Position numbers and translations under genes: made by a program. A stretch of DNA of 64,000 nt from an uncultured Blautia sp. (lineage in GTDB: Bacteria; Bacillota; Clostridia; Lachnospirales; Lachnospiraceae), in assembly GCA_937893675.1 (NCBI GenBank), contig CALBGI010000021.1, positions 62,001 through 126,000 of the forward strand, in the 5' to 3' direction. The notes below the pieces were generated by a model. That model saw nothing but the letters and a program-made list of their open reading frames with translations. It made no database searches and was not told where the DNA came from. Within the stretch, counting starts at the first letter, position 1. The number at the start of each line of letters is the position of its first letter. Below are positions 42,443-51,366 of the stretch, piece after piece.

Positions 42443-43279
42443 ATGAAACTGGTAAACGGGTTTGACCTTATGGAATTTGCAAAAAAATATCACCATGTGC
42501 TTCCGGCGTTTAATACCACGAACCTGGAAATGACCTACGCCATTGCGCAGGGTCTGATGCGGGCGAATCTTCCGGGCTACATTCAGATCTCATCCAACAA
42601 CCTGCGCCTTTCCAATCCGAAAGCGATCGCCCGTCTGGCGCAGGACGCGGTGAAGGACTCTGACACGCCCATAGGGCTTCACCTGGATCACGGAAAATCC
42701 TTTGAGGATGTAAAAGCCTGTATTGACGCAGGATTTACTTCCATTATGATCGACGCGTCCCATCTGCCTTTTGAGGAAAATGTGCGGGAGTGCAGAAGAG
42801 CGGCAGATTACTGTCATTTTTACGGGATTCCGGTTGAGGCGGAGCTGGGCGCTTTGAGAGGGAAGGAAGAAGATATTGTCAATGAGGCGGAGTGCAAGAC
42901 GGATCCGGATATGGTTGCGGATTTTGTGGAACGCACAGGCTGCGATACCCTGGCAGTTTCGGTCGGAAATGTTCATGGACTTTGCCTGAATCCGCAGATC
43001 GATATTCCGCTGTTGGAAAAGATCAATCAGGTAAGCAAGGTGCCCCTTGTTCTTCACGGCGGCTCCGGAATCCCCAAGGAGGTCATCTGGGAGGCCAAAA
43101 AGCACGGGCTGATCAAAATCAATTATGGATCCGATCTGCGCAAGGAATACATCAAGACCTTTGGAGCGGCCTATGAAGAGGATCACAATGAACATGATGT
43201 CATTCACCTGAGCCTGGAAGCGGTGGAGGCAGTGAGTCAAAAGGCACAGGAACTGGTTACCATGATTAACGAGCACTAA
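42443..43279 (+). CDS. Class II ketose-bisphosphate aldolase
   Basis: The 278-residue aldolase splits a ketose phosphate into two trioses. Zinc ligands are visible in GLHLDHGKSFEDVK, EAELG (catalytic/metal Glu), SVGNVHG and LVLHGGSGI, as in GatY/KbaY/FbaA enzymes. The start is ATG 42443 with GGAGG 9 bp upstream rather than the ATG at 42422, which overlaps the previous stop. Together with the kinases it suggests a pathway through a ketose (bis)phosphate. Confidence 0.93.
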   Translation: MKLVNGFDLMEFAKKYHHVLPAFNTTNLEMTYAIAQGLMRANLPGYIQISSNNLRLSNPKAIARLAQDAVKDSDTPIGLHLDHGKSFEDVKACIDAGFTSIMIDASHLPFEENVRECRRAADYCHFYGIPVEAELGALRGKEEDIVNEAECKTDPDMVADFVERTGCDTLAVSVGNVHGLCLNPQIDIPLLEKINQVSKVPLVLHGGSGIPKEVIWEAKKHGLIKINYGSDLRKEYIKTFGAAYEEDHNEHDVIHLSLEAVEAVSQKAQELVTMINEH

Positions 43280-43306
43280 AAAACTTCGGTAAGGTGGGTG
43301 TTTGGG

Positions 43307-44800
43307 GTGAAACGTACATATTTGGGAATTGATTTGGGGACCTCTGCCATGAAAATGGTTTTGACAGACGCGCACAAACGGATTCTCGGGCAGATTACAG
43401 AAGAATATCAGGCGGTTCAGCAGGAGGGAGGAATCTGTGAGATCGACCCGGAAATCTGGTTTCGGGCCATGGAGCGGGGGATCTGCCGGATCCTGGAAAA
43501 GCAGGACAAAAGCCTGGTGCATGGAATCGGCGTTACCGGACAGATGCATACGCTGATCGTGGTGGGAGAGGACGGGCAGGCAGTGCGCCCGGCCATCATG
43601 TGGAATGATACCCGCACAAAGGATCTGCTTCCTGCCCTCAAGGAAAAAATTCAGGGGTTTCCGGATGGAGATTATCTTTCCAGAACCATTTCTACGGGGA
43701 GTCCGGCGGCCAATCTTTACTGGATGAAGCAGTATGAGCCGGAGAACCTGAAAAAAATCAGAAAGTTTCTCATCGGGCCGGATTATCTGGTGTATCGCCT
43801 TACAGGGGTCAGTGTAACGGATTTTTGTGAAGCCTCCACCTCCTGCCTTTACCGGATCTGCGAGAAAGAATGGTCGGAGGAAATGAAAAATCTCATTGGC
43901 CTTTCTTGGGAGGTTTATCCGGAAATCCGGGGAAGCGCCCAGAGTGCAGGAAGGCTTTTGCCAAAGCTGTGCGAGCGCTTTGGCCTGTCAGAAGAGGTGG
44001 AAGTGATCGTTGGGACCGGTGATAATCCGGCCACGGCGGTTTCCACCGGCTGCCTGGGACTTGGCTATCCTGTGATCTCGCTGGGGACTTCCGGGGTGTT
44101 CATGATGCCCATTGAGAAACCGGAAAGCCAGACAAAGGGCAAAAAGATCCTGTTTTCTTTTGACAATGAGAGGTATTCCTATCTGGTGCAGGGTGTGGTG
44201 CAGAGCAACGGAAACACCTTTGACTGGTGGAATCGAAGCATTATGGAAATGCGGAATTTTGAAGAGCTTACCACAACGCTGGATGTGGGAAAAGCGGCGG
44301 AAAATGAACTGCTCTTCTATCCGCATCTCGGGGGCGACAAGACGATCTATGCGGACCCGGAACTTCGGGGCGCGTTTTTGGGGCTGAGCCTTAACACAAC
44401 CCGGGAAGAAATGTTCTATGCGGTGGTGGAGGGACTGTGCTTTGGATTTCGGGAGCTTGCGGAAAAAATGCGTCTTCCCCTGAAAGAATACGGAAGTGTA
44501 AAAGTGGTGGGCGGCGGTTCCAAGAGCCCTGTCTGGATGCAGACCCTTGCCAATGTGCTGAATATCCCTATTGAGAAGATGGAAGGAATGATAGGGCCTG
44601 CGTTTGGCATTACGCTTCTTGCGGCCTATCAGGGCGGAAGCATTTCTTCTCTGGAACAGCTTTCTGAGGGAAATGTAAATATTGAATGCTGTTTTTTGCC
44701 GGATGAAAAAGCAGTGGCGCACTGTGAAAAAAAATATCAGAAATATTTGCGGGTGCGTGACGGGCTTCGCTATATCGCAGGTGAAAATCTGGAGGAATAG
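43307..44800 (+). CDS. xylB: Xylulokinase-type FGGY kinase
   Basis: The 497-residue kinase begins KRTYLGIDLGTSAMKMVLTD and has VTGQMHTLIVVGEDGQAVRP and IMWNDTRT, diagnostic of xylulokinases, then VVGTGDNPATAVSTG and the ATP block KVVGGGSKSPVWMQTLANVL. I chose GTG 43307, nine bases after AAGGTGG; GTG 43298 abuts that site. It is the last gene of the sugar locus, before a terminator. The true substrate may differ from D-xylulose. Confidence 0.88.
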   Translation: MKRTYLGIDLGTSAMKMVLTDAHKRILGQITEEYQAVQQEGGICEIDPEIWFRAMERGICRILEKQDKSLVHGIGVTGQMHTLIVVGEDGQAVRPAIMWNDTRTKDLLPALKEKIQGFPDGDYLSRTISTGSPAANLYWMKQYEPENLKKIRKFLIGPDYLVYRLTGVSVTDFCEASTSCLYRICEKEWSEEMKNLIGLSWEVYPEIRGSAQSAGRLLPKLCERFGLSEEVEVIVGTGDNPATAVSTGCLGLGYPVISLGTSGVFMMPIEKPESQTKGKKILFSFDNERYSYLVQGVVQSNGNTFDWWNRSIMEMRNFEELTTTLDVGKAAENELLFYPHLGGDKTIYADPELRGAFLGLSLNTTREEMFYAVVEGLCFGFRELAEKMRLPLKEYGSVKVVGGGSKSPVWMQTLANVLNIPIEKMEGMIGPAFGITLLAAYQGGSISSLEQLSEGNVNIECCFLPDEKAVAHCEKKYQKYLRVRDGLRYIAGENLEE

Positions 44801-44814
44801 GACACTTGATTTTG

Positions 44815-44843
44815 AGGGCTGCCTTTTGGGGCAGTCCTTTTTT
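44815..44843 (+). terminator. Sugar operon terminator
   Basis: GGGCTGCC pairs with GGCAGTCC around TTTTGG (one G-U), followed by TTTTTT. Confidence 0.82.
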
Positions 44844-44866
44844 CTGTGGAAATGAAAAAAGACATA

Positions 44867-44875
44867 TGCTATAAT
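44867..44875 (+). promoter_or_regulatory. lepA promoter (extended -10)
   Basis: TGCTATAAT gives a predicted start near 44882, so the lepA mRNA would have a leader of about 170 bases. Confidence 0.65.
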
Positions 44876-44879
44876 ATGA

Positions 44880-45023
44880 GCACTTAATGAATTCAAGTCG
44901 AAGACGCAGAATGAATTTAGTGCGAATTTATACCTGGACACTTAACGAGGCTGAGCGATGCGAACACCGAGTTTAGTGACCATGGTATTTCCCGCAGCAC
45001 TTAGTGAATTCAAGTAATAAGTG
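44880..45023 (+). repeat. Triple hairpin-like repeat in the lepA leader
   Basis: Three units start with (G)CACTTA and close with TTTAGTG or AAGTG: 44880-44923, 44939-44978 and 44997-45023. Units 1 and 3 share GCACTTARTGAATTCAAGT (one difference in 19). Each can fold on itself, and units could also pair with one another. They fill almost the whole untranslated leader. Confidence 0.6.
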
Positions 45024-45051
45024 AACCATAACCCCAAGGAGGAACTACAGT

Positions 45052-46857
45052 TTGGATCAGAGTAAAATTCGTAATTTTTGTATCATTGCCCATATAGACC
45101 ACGGAAAATCTACCCTTGCCGACCGCATTATCGAGAAAACCGGCCTTCTGACAGAGCGGGAGATGCAGACGCAGGTGCTGGACAACATGGATTTGGAGCG
45201 GGAGCGCGGCATTACGATCAAATCCCAGGCAGTCCGCATTGTGTACAAGGCGCGCAATGGGGAGGAATATATTTTTAACCTGATTGATACACCGGGCCAT
45301 GTGGATTTTAACTATGAGGTGTCCCGAAGCCTGGCAGCCTGTGACGGCGCCATCCTTGTGGTGGACGCGGCCCAGGGGATCGAAGCCCAGACCCTTGCCA
45401 ATGTGTATATGGCTTTGGATCACGACCTGGATGTCATTCCGGTGATCAATAAGATCGACCTGCCCAGCGCGGATCCCGAGCGTGTGATCAATGAAATTGA
45501 GGACGTGATCGGGCTGGAGGCGCAGGATGCGCCGCTGATCTCGGCAAAGACCGGCATTCATATAGAAGAAGTGCTGGAGCAGGTGGTGGAGAAGATCCCG
45601 GCGCCAAAGGGAAACCCGGACGCGCCGCTGAAGGCGTTGATCTTTGACTCTGTTTACGACCCCTACAAGGGCGTCATCGTATTCTGCCGTCTGATGGACG
45701 GTGTGGTCAAAAAAGGAACCACCATCCAGATGATGGCCACCGGCTTTAAGGCAGAGGTGGTAGAGGTTGGATATTTTGGCGCAGGGCAGTTTATCCCCTG
45801 CGAGGAATTGTCCGCAGGTATGGTGGGCTACATTACCGCCAGCATCAAAAACGTGCGGGACACCCGGGTGGGCGACACGGTGACGGATGCGGCCAGACCC
45901 TGTGCGGAGGCGCTTCCCGGCTACAAAAAAGTGAATCCCATGGTCTACTGCGGACTTTACCCCGCAGACGGCGCCAAGTACGGAGACTTGCGGGATGCGC
46001 TGGAAAAGCTGCAGCTGAATGACGCCTCTCTTTACTATGAACCCGAGACCTCTGTGGCACTGGGCTTTGGCTTCCGCTGCGGTTTCCTGGGACTACTCCA
46101 TCTGGAGATCATCCAGGAACGTCTGGAGCGGGAATATAATCTGGATCTGGTAACCACTGCGCCAAGCGTTATCTACAAAGTGTACAGGACCAACGGGGAA
46201 GTCATCGACCTGACCAATCCCACCAACCTTCCGGATCCTTCCGAAATCGAATATATGGAAGAGCCTATGGTGAATGCGGAAATCATGGTGACCACGGAGT
46301 TTATCGGGGCGATCATGGATCTGTGCCAGGAGCGCAGAGGGCAGTACATTGGCATGGAATATATGGAAGAAAGCCGCGCGCTTTTGAAATATAAGCTTCC
46401 GCTCAATGAGATCATCTACGATTTCTTTGATGCGCTGAAATCACGCTCCCGGGGCTATGCGTCCCTGGACTATGAGCTTTGCGGATATGAAAGAAGCGAG
46501 CTGGTGAAGCTGGACATTCTGGTGAACAAAGAAGAAGTGGACGCGCTGTCCTTTATCGTTCACGGGGAAACGGCCTATGAGCGCGGCAGAAAAATGTGCG
46601 AAAAGCTCAAGGAGGAAATTCCCAGGCAGCTGTTTGAGATTCCGATCCAGGCGGCGATCGGAAGCAAGATCATCGCAAGAGAAACCGTCAAGGCCATGCG
46701 CAAGGACGTTCTGGCCAAGTGCTACGGCGGCGATATTACACGTAAGAAGAAACTTCTGGAGAAACAGAAGGAGGGCAAGAAGCGGATGCGCCAGATCGGA
46801 AATGTGGAAATTCCGCAGAAAGCGTTTATGAGCGTGCTGAAGCTGGATGACAAATAG
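45052..46857 (+). CDS. lepA: Elongation factor 4 (LepA)
   Basis: The 601-residue translational GTPase acts on stalled ribosomes by back-translocation. G1 is IAHIDHGKST, G2 falls in ERERGITIKSQAV, G3 is DTPGHVDF and G4 is NKIDLP; the LepA-specific C-terminus KAMRKDVLAKCYGGDITRKK is complete. The start is TTG 45052, with AAGGAGG nine bases upstream. Its leader carries the repeats described separately. Confidence 0.97.
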   Translation: MDQSKIRNFCIIAHIDHGKSTLADRIIEKTGLLTEREMQTQVLDNMDLERERGITIKSQAVRIVYKARNGEEYIFNLIDTPGHVDFNYEVSRSLAACDGAILVVDAAQGIEAQTLANVYMALDHDLDVIPVINKIDLPSADPERVINEIEDVIGLEAQDAPLISAKTGIHIEEVLEQVVEKIPAPKGNPDAPLKALIFDSVYDPYKGVIVFCRLMDGVVKKGTTIQMMATGFKAEVVEVGYFGAGQFIPCEELSAGMVGYITASIKNVRDTRVGDTVTDAARPCAEALPGYKKVNPMVYCGLYPADGAKYGDLRDALEKLQLNDASLYYEPETSVALGFGFRCGFLGLLHLEIIQERLEREYNLDLVTTAPSVIYKVYRTNGEVIDLTNPTNLPDPSEIEYMEEPMVNAEIMVTTEFIGAIMDLCQERRGQYIGMEYMEESRALLKYKLPLNEIIYDFFDALKSRSRGYASLDYELCGYERSELVKLDILVNKEEVDALSFIVHGETAYERGRKMCEKLKEEIPRQLFEIPIQAAIGSKIIARETVKAMRKDVLAKCYGGDITRKKKLLEKQKEGKKRMRQIGNVEIPQKAFMSVLKLDDK

Positions 46858-46872
46858 AGAGAGGTGTGTCCT

Positions 46873-47214
46873 ATGAAGCATAGATTTCAGAAAATGGCGG
46901 CCGTGGGAGCGGTGCTTCTTGCCTGTGCCGTTGTTTCGGGCTGCGGATGCGGCAAAGCAAAAAAGCCGGATGAAAAGAGCCAGGGGGTCATGGAGATTAC
47001 CATAACTCCCGCGGCAACACCCACACCGGATCCGGGGCAGATGAATCCGGCAGCGGTGAGCACAAATGGAACGCTCACCATGGTGAACGGATATCTGGCA
47101 GAGCAACCGGATAAGGTCTCCTCGGAACAGGAGGAGCCGCAGGCAGATGGGACGGAAGCGGAGGGAGCCGAAACACAGGGCTCCTTTGAGGACGGAGGCC
47201 AGAGTGAAGAATAG
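46873..47214 (+). CDS. Small lipoprotein of unknown function
   Basis: The 113-residue protein has a lipoprotein signal peptide with lipobox VSGC and lipidated Cys24, followed by CGCGK. The rest is low-complexity: a Thr/Pro run (ITPAATPTPDPG) and an acidic Gln/Glu-rich end. No domain is recognised. Its last codons overlap the hemW start by 11 bases. Confidence 0.8.
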   Translation: MKHRFQKMAAVGAVLLACAVVSGCGCGKAKKPDEKSQGVMEITITPAATPTPDPGQMNPAAVSTNGTLTMVNGYLAEQPDKVSSEQEEPQADGTEAEGAETQGSFEDGGQSEE

Positions 47215-48337
47215 ACAAGGAGAGTTGGAGCTTTATGTGCACATTCCGTTCTGTGTGCGAAAATGCAGCTACTGTGATTTTCTGTCCTTTTTTGCAGGAA
47301 AAGAGCAGCAGGAACAGTATGTGCAGGCGCTCCTTAAGGAGATCAAAGCAGTAAATACAGGGAATTTCGGCAGGGTGTCTTCCGTTTTTATCGGCGGAGG
47401 GACACCCTCTGTTCTTGCACCGGCACAGACAGAACGTATTCTGGAGGCTCTCAGAGAAAATTTTGAATTTGCTCCGAATGCGGAGATCACCATGGAGGCA
47501 AATCCGGGAACACTGGACAGAGAAAAGCTTGCCGCCTGCCGGCGCGCGGGCATCAACCGCCTGAGCCTGGGACTGCAGTCTCCGCAGGACGAGGAGCTGA
47601 AAGCGCTGGGGAGGATCCACACGTTCCGGGAGTTCCGGGAGAATTTTTCTCTGGCAAGGGAGGAAGGCTTTGACAATGTGAATGTAGATTTGATGTTCGC
47701 CATTCCCGGGCAGGGACGGGAGGACTGGGCGAAAAACCTTCACAGGGTTGCGCAGCTTGGGCCGGAGCATATTTCTGCATACAGCCTGATCGTCGAGGAG
47801 GGGACCCCCTTTGCCTCTCAGAAGCTCGACCTTCCCGATGAGGAGACAGAGTATGCGATGTATGAAGATACCGCAGAAATCCTGCGGGGCTACGGATACG
47901 GGCAGTACGAAATATCCAATTATGCAAAAGAAGGCTTTGCGTGCCGCCACAACATAGGCTACTGGCGGCGGGTAAATTATCTGGGACTTGGTCTGGGAGC
48001 GTCCTCGCTTCTGGATGACCAGAGGTTTTCCAACACAAGAAGTATGGAACAGTATCTCAGGCTCAGCAGCGATCCTTTACAGATCCGGTGTATGGAGCCG
48101 CCTCTTACCCGGGAGGATGCCATGGGGGAGTTCATGTTTCTCGGACTGCGTATGAGCAGTGGTGTGAGCAGAGTGGAATTTGAGCGGAACTTCGGCTGTT
48201 CCATGGAGTCTGTGTACGGCAGAACGCTGGAAAAATACTGCAGCCTGGGGCTTCTGGCAGAGGAGCGGCAGCGGGTTTTCCTGACGCGCAGGGGAATTCA
48301 TGTGAGCAACGCTGTAATGGCAGACTTTCTGCTGTAA
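47204..48337 (+). CDS. hemW: HemW, radical SAM heme chaperone-type protein
   Basis: The 377-residue protein has the radical SAM cluster motif with Cys17, Cys21 and Cys24 (CVRKCSYC), followed by VFIGGGTPSVL, EANPGTLDREKLAACRRAGI and NRLSLGLQS. These fit HemW (formerly HemN-like), which binds heme; true coproporphyrinogen oxidases have an extra N-terminal part that is absent here. GTG 47204 is preceded by GGAGG at 47194-47198. Confidence 0.92.
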   Translation: MKNRQGELELYVHIPFCVRKCSYCDFLSFFAGKEQQEQYVQALLKEIKAVNTGNFGRVSSVFIGGGTPSVLAPAQTERILEALRENFEFAPNAEITMEANPGTLDREKLAACRRAGINRLSLGLQSPQDEELKALGRIHTFREFRENFSLAREEGFDNVNVDLMFAIPGQGREDWAKNLHRVAQLGPEHISAYSLIVEEGTPFASQKLDLPDEETEYAMYEDTAEILRGYGYGQYEISNYAKEGFACRHNIGYWRRVNYLGLGLGASSLLDDQRFSNTRSMEQYLRLSSDPLQIRCMEPPLTREDAMGEFMFLGLRMSSGVSRVEFERNFGCSMESVYGRTLEKYCSLGLLAEERQRVFLTRRGIHVSNAVMADFLL

Positions 48338-48343
48338 AAACAC

Positions 48344-48372
48344 TTGACGAACAGATGTTCTGAAATTATACT
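48344..48372 (+). promoter_or_regulatory. uvrA promoter
   Basis: TTGACG (48344-48349), a 17-bp spacer and TATACT (48367-48372); the ATG of uvrA is 34 bp further on. The -35 begins four bases after the hemW stop. Confidence 0.82.
48348..48361 (+). promoter_or_regulatory. LexA (SOS) operator in the uvrA promoter
   Basis: CGAACAGATGTTCT matches the Gram-positive LexA box CGAACRNRYGTTYC at all but the last base and lies between -35 and -10. LexA bound there would block transcription until DNA damage. Confidence 0.85.
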
Positions 48373-48406
48373 GGGTATTAGAACAATGAACGAACAGGAG
48401 GAAGCT

Positions 48407-51250
48407 ATGCCTGAAAACAGCAAGAAACAGTTTATCCGCATCCGCGGAGCGAATGTAAATAATCTGAAGAATTTAAGCGTGGATATTCCAAGGGACAAGT
48501 TTGTGGTCTTGACAGGGCTGAGCGGTTCCGGCAAGTCCTCGCTGGCCTTTGACACCATATATGCAGAGGGGCAGAGAAGATATATGGAGTCTTTGTCCTC
48601 TTACGCCAGACAGTTTTTGGGACAGATGGAGAAGCCGGATGTGGAGAGCATCGAGGGACTTCCGCCGGCCATCTCCATTGATCAGAAATCCACGAACCGC
48701 AATCCCCGTTCCACGGTGGGCACGGTGACGGAGATTTATGATTATTTTCGTCTGCTGTATGCCAGAGTGGGAATTCCCCACTGTCCCAAGTGCGGACGGG
48801 AGATCCGGAAGCAGAGCGTGGATCAGATGGCGGATCAGATCATGAGTCTGCCGGAGCGCACGAAGATACAGCTTCTGGCGCCGGTGGTGCGGGGGCGCAA
48901 GGGCACGCACGCCAAGCTGCTGGAGCATGCCAGAAGAAGCGGCTATGTGCGGGTGCAGATTGACGGAAGCCTTTATGAGCTCTCGGAGGAGATCCGTCTG
49001 GACAAGAACCTGAAGCACAATATTGAGATCGTGGTGGACCGCCTTATGGTGAAGCCGGGGATTGAGAAGCGCCTTACGGATTCGATTGAAACCGTTCTGG
49101 AACTGGCGGACGGACTTCTTATGGTAGATACCATGGACGGCAATATCATGAACTTCAGCCAGAGCTTTTCCTGTCCGGACTGTGGTATCAGTGTGGATGA
49201 GATAGAGCCGAGAAGCTTTTCCTTCAATAATCCCTTCGGGGCCTGCCCGGACTGCGCGGGACTTGGGTACCGCATGGAGTTTGACGTGGACCTGATGATC
49301 CCGGACCGCTCCAAGAGCATTCTTGAGGGCGCCATTGCGGTGATCGGCTGGCAGTCCTGCACCTCAGAAGGGAGCTTCAGCCGGGCGATCCTGGACGCTC
49401 TTGCAAAAGAATATAACTTTTCTCTGGCAACGCCCTTTGAAGACTACCCCCAGGAGATCCAGGATGTGATCATCAACGGAACCGGCGGCCATTCTGTAAA
49501 AGTATATTACAAAGGACAGCGGGGAGAGGGTGTCTATGACGTTGCTTTTCCGGGTCTGGTGCGCAATGTGGAGCAGCGCTACCGGGAGACCGGATCGGAC
49601 GCCATGAAGCAGGAGTATGAGTCCTTTATGCGGATCACTCCCTGCCCTTCCTGTAAGGGGCAGCGTCTCAAGAAGGAATCTCTGGCCGTGACTGTGGCAG
49701 ACAAGAATATTTATGAGATTACCAATTTGTCCATCCAGAAGCTCAAGGAATTTCTGGAGACCATGGAGCTGAGCGAACAGCAGATGCTCATCGGACGGCA
49801 GATTCTGAAGGAGATCCGGGCAAGGGTGAGCTTTCTGTCAGACGTAGGTCTGGATTATCTTTCCCTGGGAAGAGCTACGGGCACGCTGTCCGGCGGAGAG
49901 GCGCAGCGTATTCGTCTTGCGACGCAGATCGGCTCCGGCCTGGTGGGCGTGGCGTATATTCTGGACGAGCCCAGCATCGGCCTTCACCAGAGAGATAATG
50001 ACAAGCTGCTCCATTCGCTGATGCATCTGCGGGATCTGGGCAACACCCTCATTGTGGTGGAGCATGATGAGGACACCATGCGGGCTGCGGACTGTGTGGT
50101 GGATATCGGTCCGGGAGCCGGCGAGCATGGAGGAACCCTGGTGGGGATCGGCACCGCGGAGGAGCTGATGGAGAATCCGGCTTCTGTTACCGGTGCGTAC
50201 CTGAGCGGTCGGATCCGGATTCCGGTGCCGGAGATCCGCAGAAAGCCAACCGGCTTTTTGACCATTCGGGGGGCAGCGGAAAACAACCTGAAGAATATTG
50301 ATGTCGATATCCCGCTGGGAGTGATGACCTGCATTACCGGCGTATCCGGCTCCGGAAAGAGTTCTCTGATCAATGAGATCCTGTACAAGCGTCTGGCGAG
50401 AGATCTGAACCGCGCCAGGGTGATTCCGGGGAAGCATAAGGACATTGTGGGAATCGATCAGCTGGATAAGGTCATTGATATCGACCAGTCTCCCATCGGA
50501 CGGACGCCCCGCTCCAATCCGGCGACGTATACCGGCGTGTTTGACCAGATCCGCGATCTGTTTGCGTCAACCGCGGATGCCAAGGCCAAGGGCTACAAGA
50601 AAGGGCGTTTCAGCTTCAACGTCAAAGGTGGCAGGTGCGAGGCCTGCAGCGGCGACGGTATTATCAAGATCGAAATGCATTTTCTTCCGGATGTGTATGT
50701 GCCCTGCGAGGTCTGCAAGGGCAAACGTTACAACCGGGAGACGCTGGACGTAAAATATAAGGACAAGAATATTTACGATGTGCTGAACATGACCGTGGAG
50801 GAAGCGCTGACGTTTTTTGAGAACATTCCGTCTATCCGTCGCAAGATCCAGACCCTTTATGATGTGGGACTTTCCTATATCCGGCTGGGGCAGCCCTCCA
50901 CAGAGCTGTCCGGCGGAGAGGCGCAGCGCATCAAGCTTGCGACAGAGCTGAGCCGCCGCGGTACGGGAAGAACCATTTATATTCTGGATGAGCCGACCAC
51001 AGGCCTTCATTTTGCGGATGTGCATAAGCTCATTGACATTCTGAAGCGTCTTTCGGAGGGCGGGAATACCGTAGTTGTGATCGAGCACAATCTGGATGTG
51101 ATCAAGACGGCGGACTATATCATTGATATCGGACCGGAGGGAGGCGATGGCGGCGGACGGGTCATTGCCAAGGGAACGCCTGAGGAGGTTGCCGGGAATC
51201 CGGCATCCCATACCGGACGGTATGTGGCGCGGTATCTGAAACAGGAATAG
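48407..51250 (+). CDS. uvrA: Excinuclease ABC subunit A
   Basis: The 947-residue damage-recognition ATPase of nucleotide excision repair has two ABC modules: Walker A GLSGSGKSS near the N-terminus and GVSGSGKSS in the second half, with signatures LSGGEAQRIRLATQIG and LSGGEAQRIKLATELS. Zinc modules CPKCGRE, CPDCG and CEACSGDG are present. ATG 48407 follows AGGAGG; an ATG 21 codons earlier would start inside the promoter. Confidence 0.98.
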   Translation: MPENSKKQFIRIRGANVNNLKNLSVDIPRDKFVVLTGLSGSGKSSLAFDTIYAEGQRRYMESLSSYARQFLGQMEKPDVESIEGLPPAISIDQKSTNRNPRSTVGTVTEIYDYFRLLYARVGIPHCPKCGREIRKQSVDQMADQIMSLPERTKIQLLAPVVRGRKGTHAKLLEHARRSGYVRVQIDGSLYELSEEIRLDKNLKHNIEIVVDRLMVKPGIEKRLTDSIETVLELADGLLMVDTMDGNIMNFSQSFSCPDCGISVDEIEPRSFSFNNPFGACPDCAGLGYRMEFDVDLMIPDRSKSILEGAIAVIGWQSCTSEGSFSRAILDALAKEYNFSLATPFEDYPQEIQDVIINGTGGHSVKVYYKGQRGEGVYDVAFPGLVRNVEQRYRETGSDAMKQEYESFMRITPCPSCKGQRLKKESLAVTVADKNIYEITNLSIQKLKEFLETMELSEQQMLIGRQILKEIRARVSFLSDVGLDYLSLGRATGTLSGGEAQRIRLATQIGSGLVGVAYILDEPSIGLHQRDNDKLLHSLMHLRDLGNTLIVVEHDEDTMRAADCVVDIGPGAGEHGGTLVGIGTAEELMENPASVTGAYLSGRIRIPVPEIRRKPTGFLTIRGAAENNLKNIDVDIPLGVMTCITGVSGSGKSSLINEILYKRLARDLNRARVIPGKHKDIVGIDQLDKVIDIDQSPIGRTPRSNPATYTGVFDQIRDLFASTADAKAKGYKKGRFSFNVKGGRCEACSGDGIIKIEMHFLPDVYVPCEVCKGKRYNRETLDVKYKDKNIYDVLNMTVEEALTFFENIPSIRRKIQTLYDVGLSYIRLGQPSTELSGGEAQRIKLATELSRRGTGRTIYILDEPTTGLHFADVHKLIDILKRLSEGGNTVVVIEHNLDVIKTADYIIDIGPEGGDGGGRVIAKGTPEEVAGNPASHTGRYVARYLKQE

Positions 51251-51266
51251 AGCGGACCGGTCCGCT
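51251..51266 (+). terminator. Palindrome after uvrA
   Basis: AGCGGACCGGTCCGCT is a perfect 16-bp palindrome directly after the stop, followed by TTTCC. The T-run is weak. Confidence 0.5.
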
Positions 51267-51288
51267 TTCCCGGTAAAGAAGAAAGGCT

Positions 51289-51316
51289 TTGCAAATCCCG
51301 CTGATTTGTATATAAT
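51289..51316 (+). promoter_or_regulatory. mreB promoter
   Basis: TTGCAA (51289-51294), a 16-bp spacer and TATAAT (51311-51316), 50 bp before the ATG. Confidence 0.72.
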
Positions 51317-51366
51317 GATTACAGTGAAAAAATGGTCGGAGTACATTGCGCAGAAAGGGGATTTCT

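Noticed and set aside
44880..45023. T-box or other known riboswitch in the lepA leader
   Set aside because: No T-box sequence, specifier loop or terminator/antiterminator pair; only the CACTTA repeats are seen.
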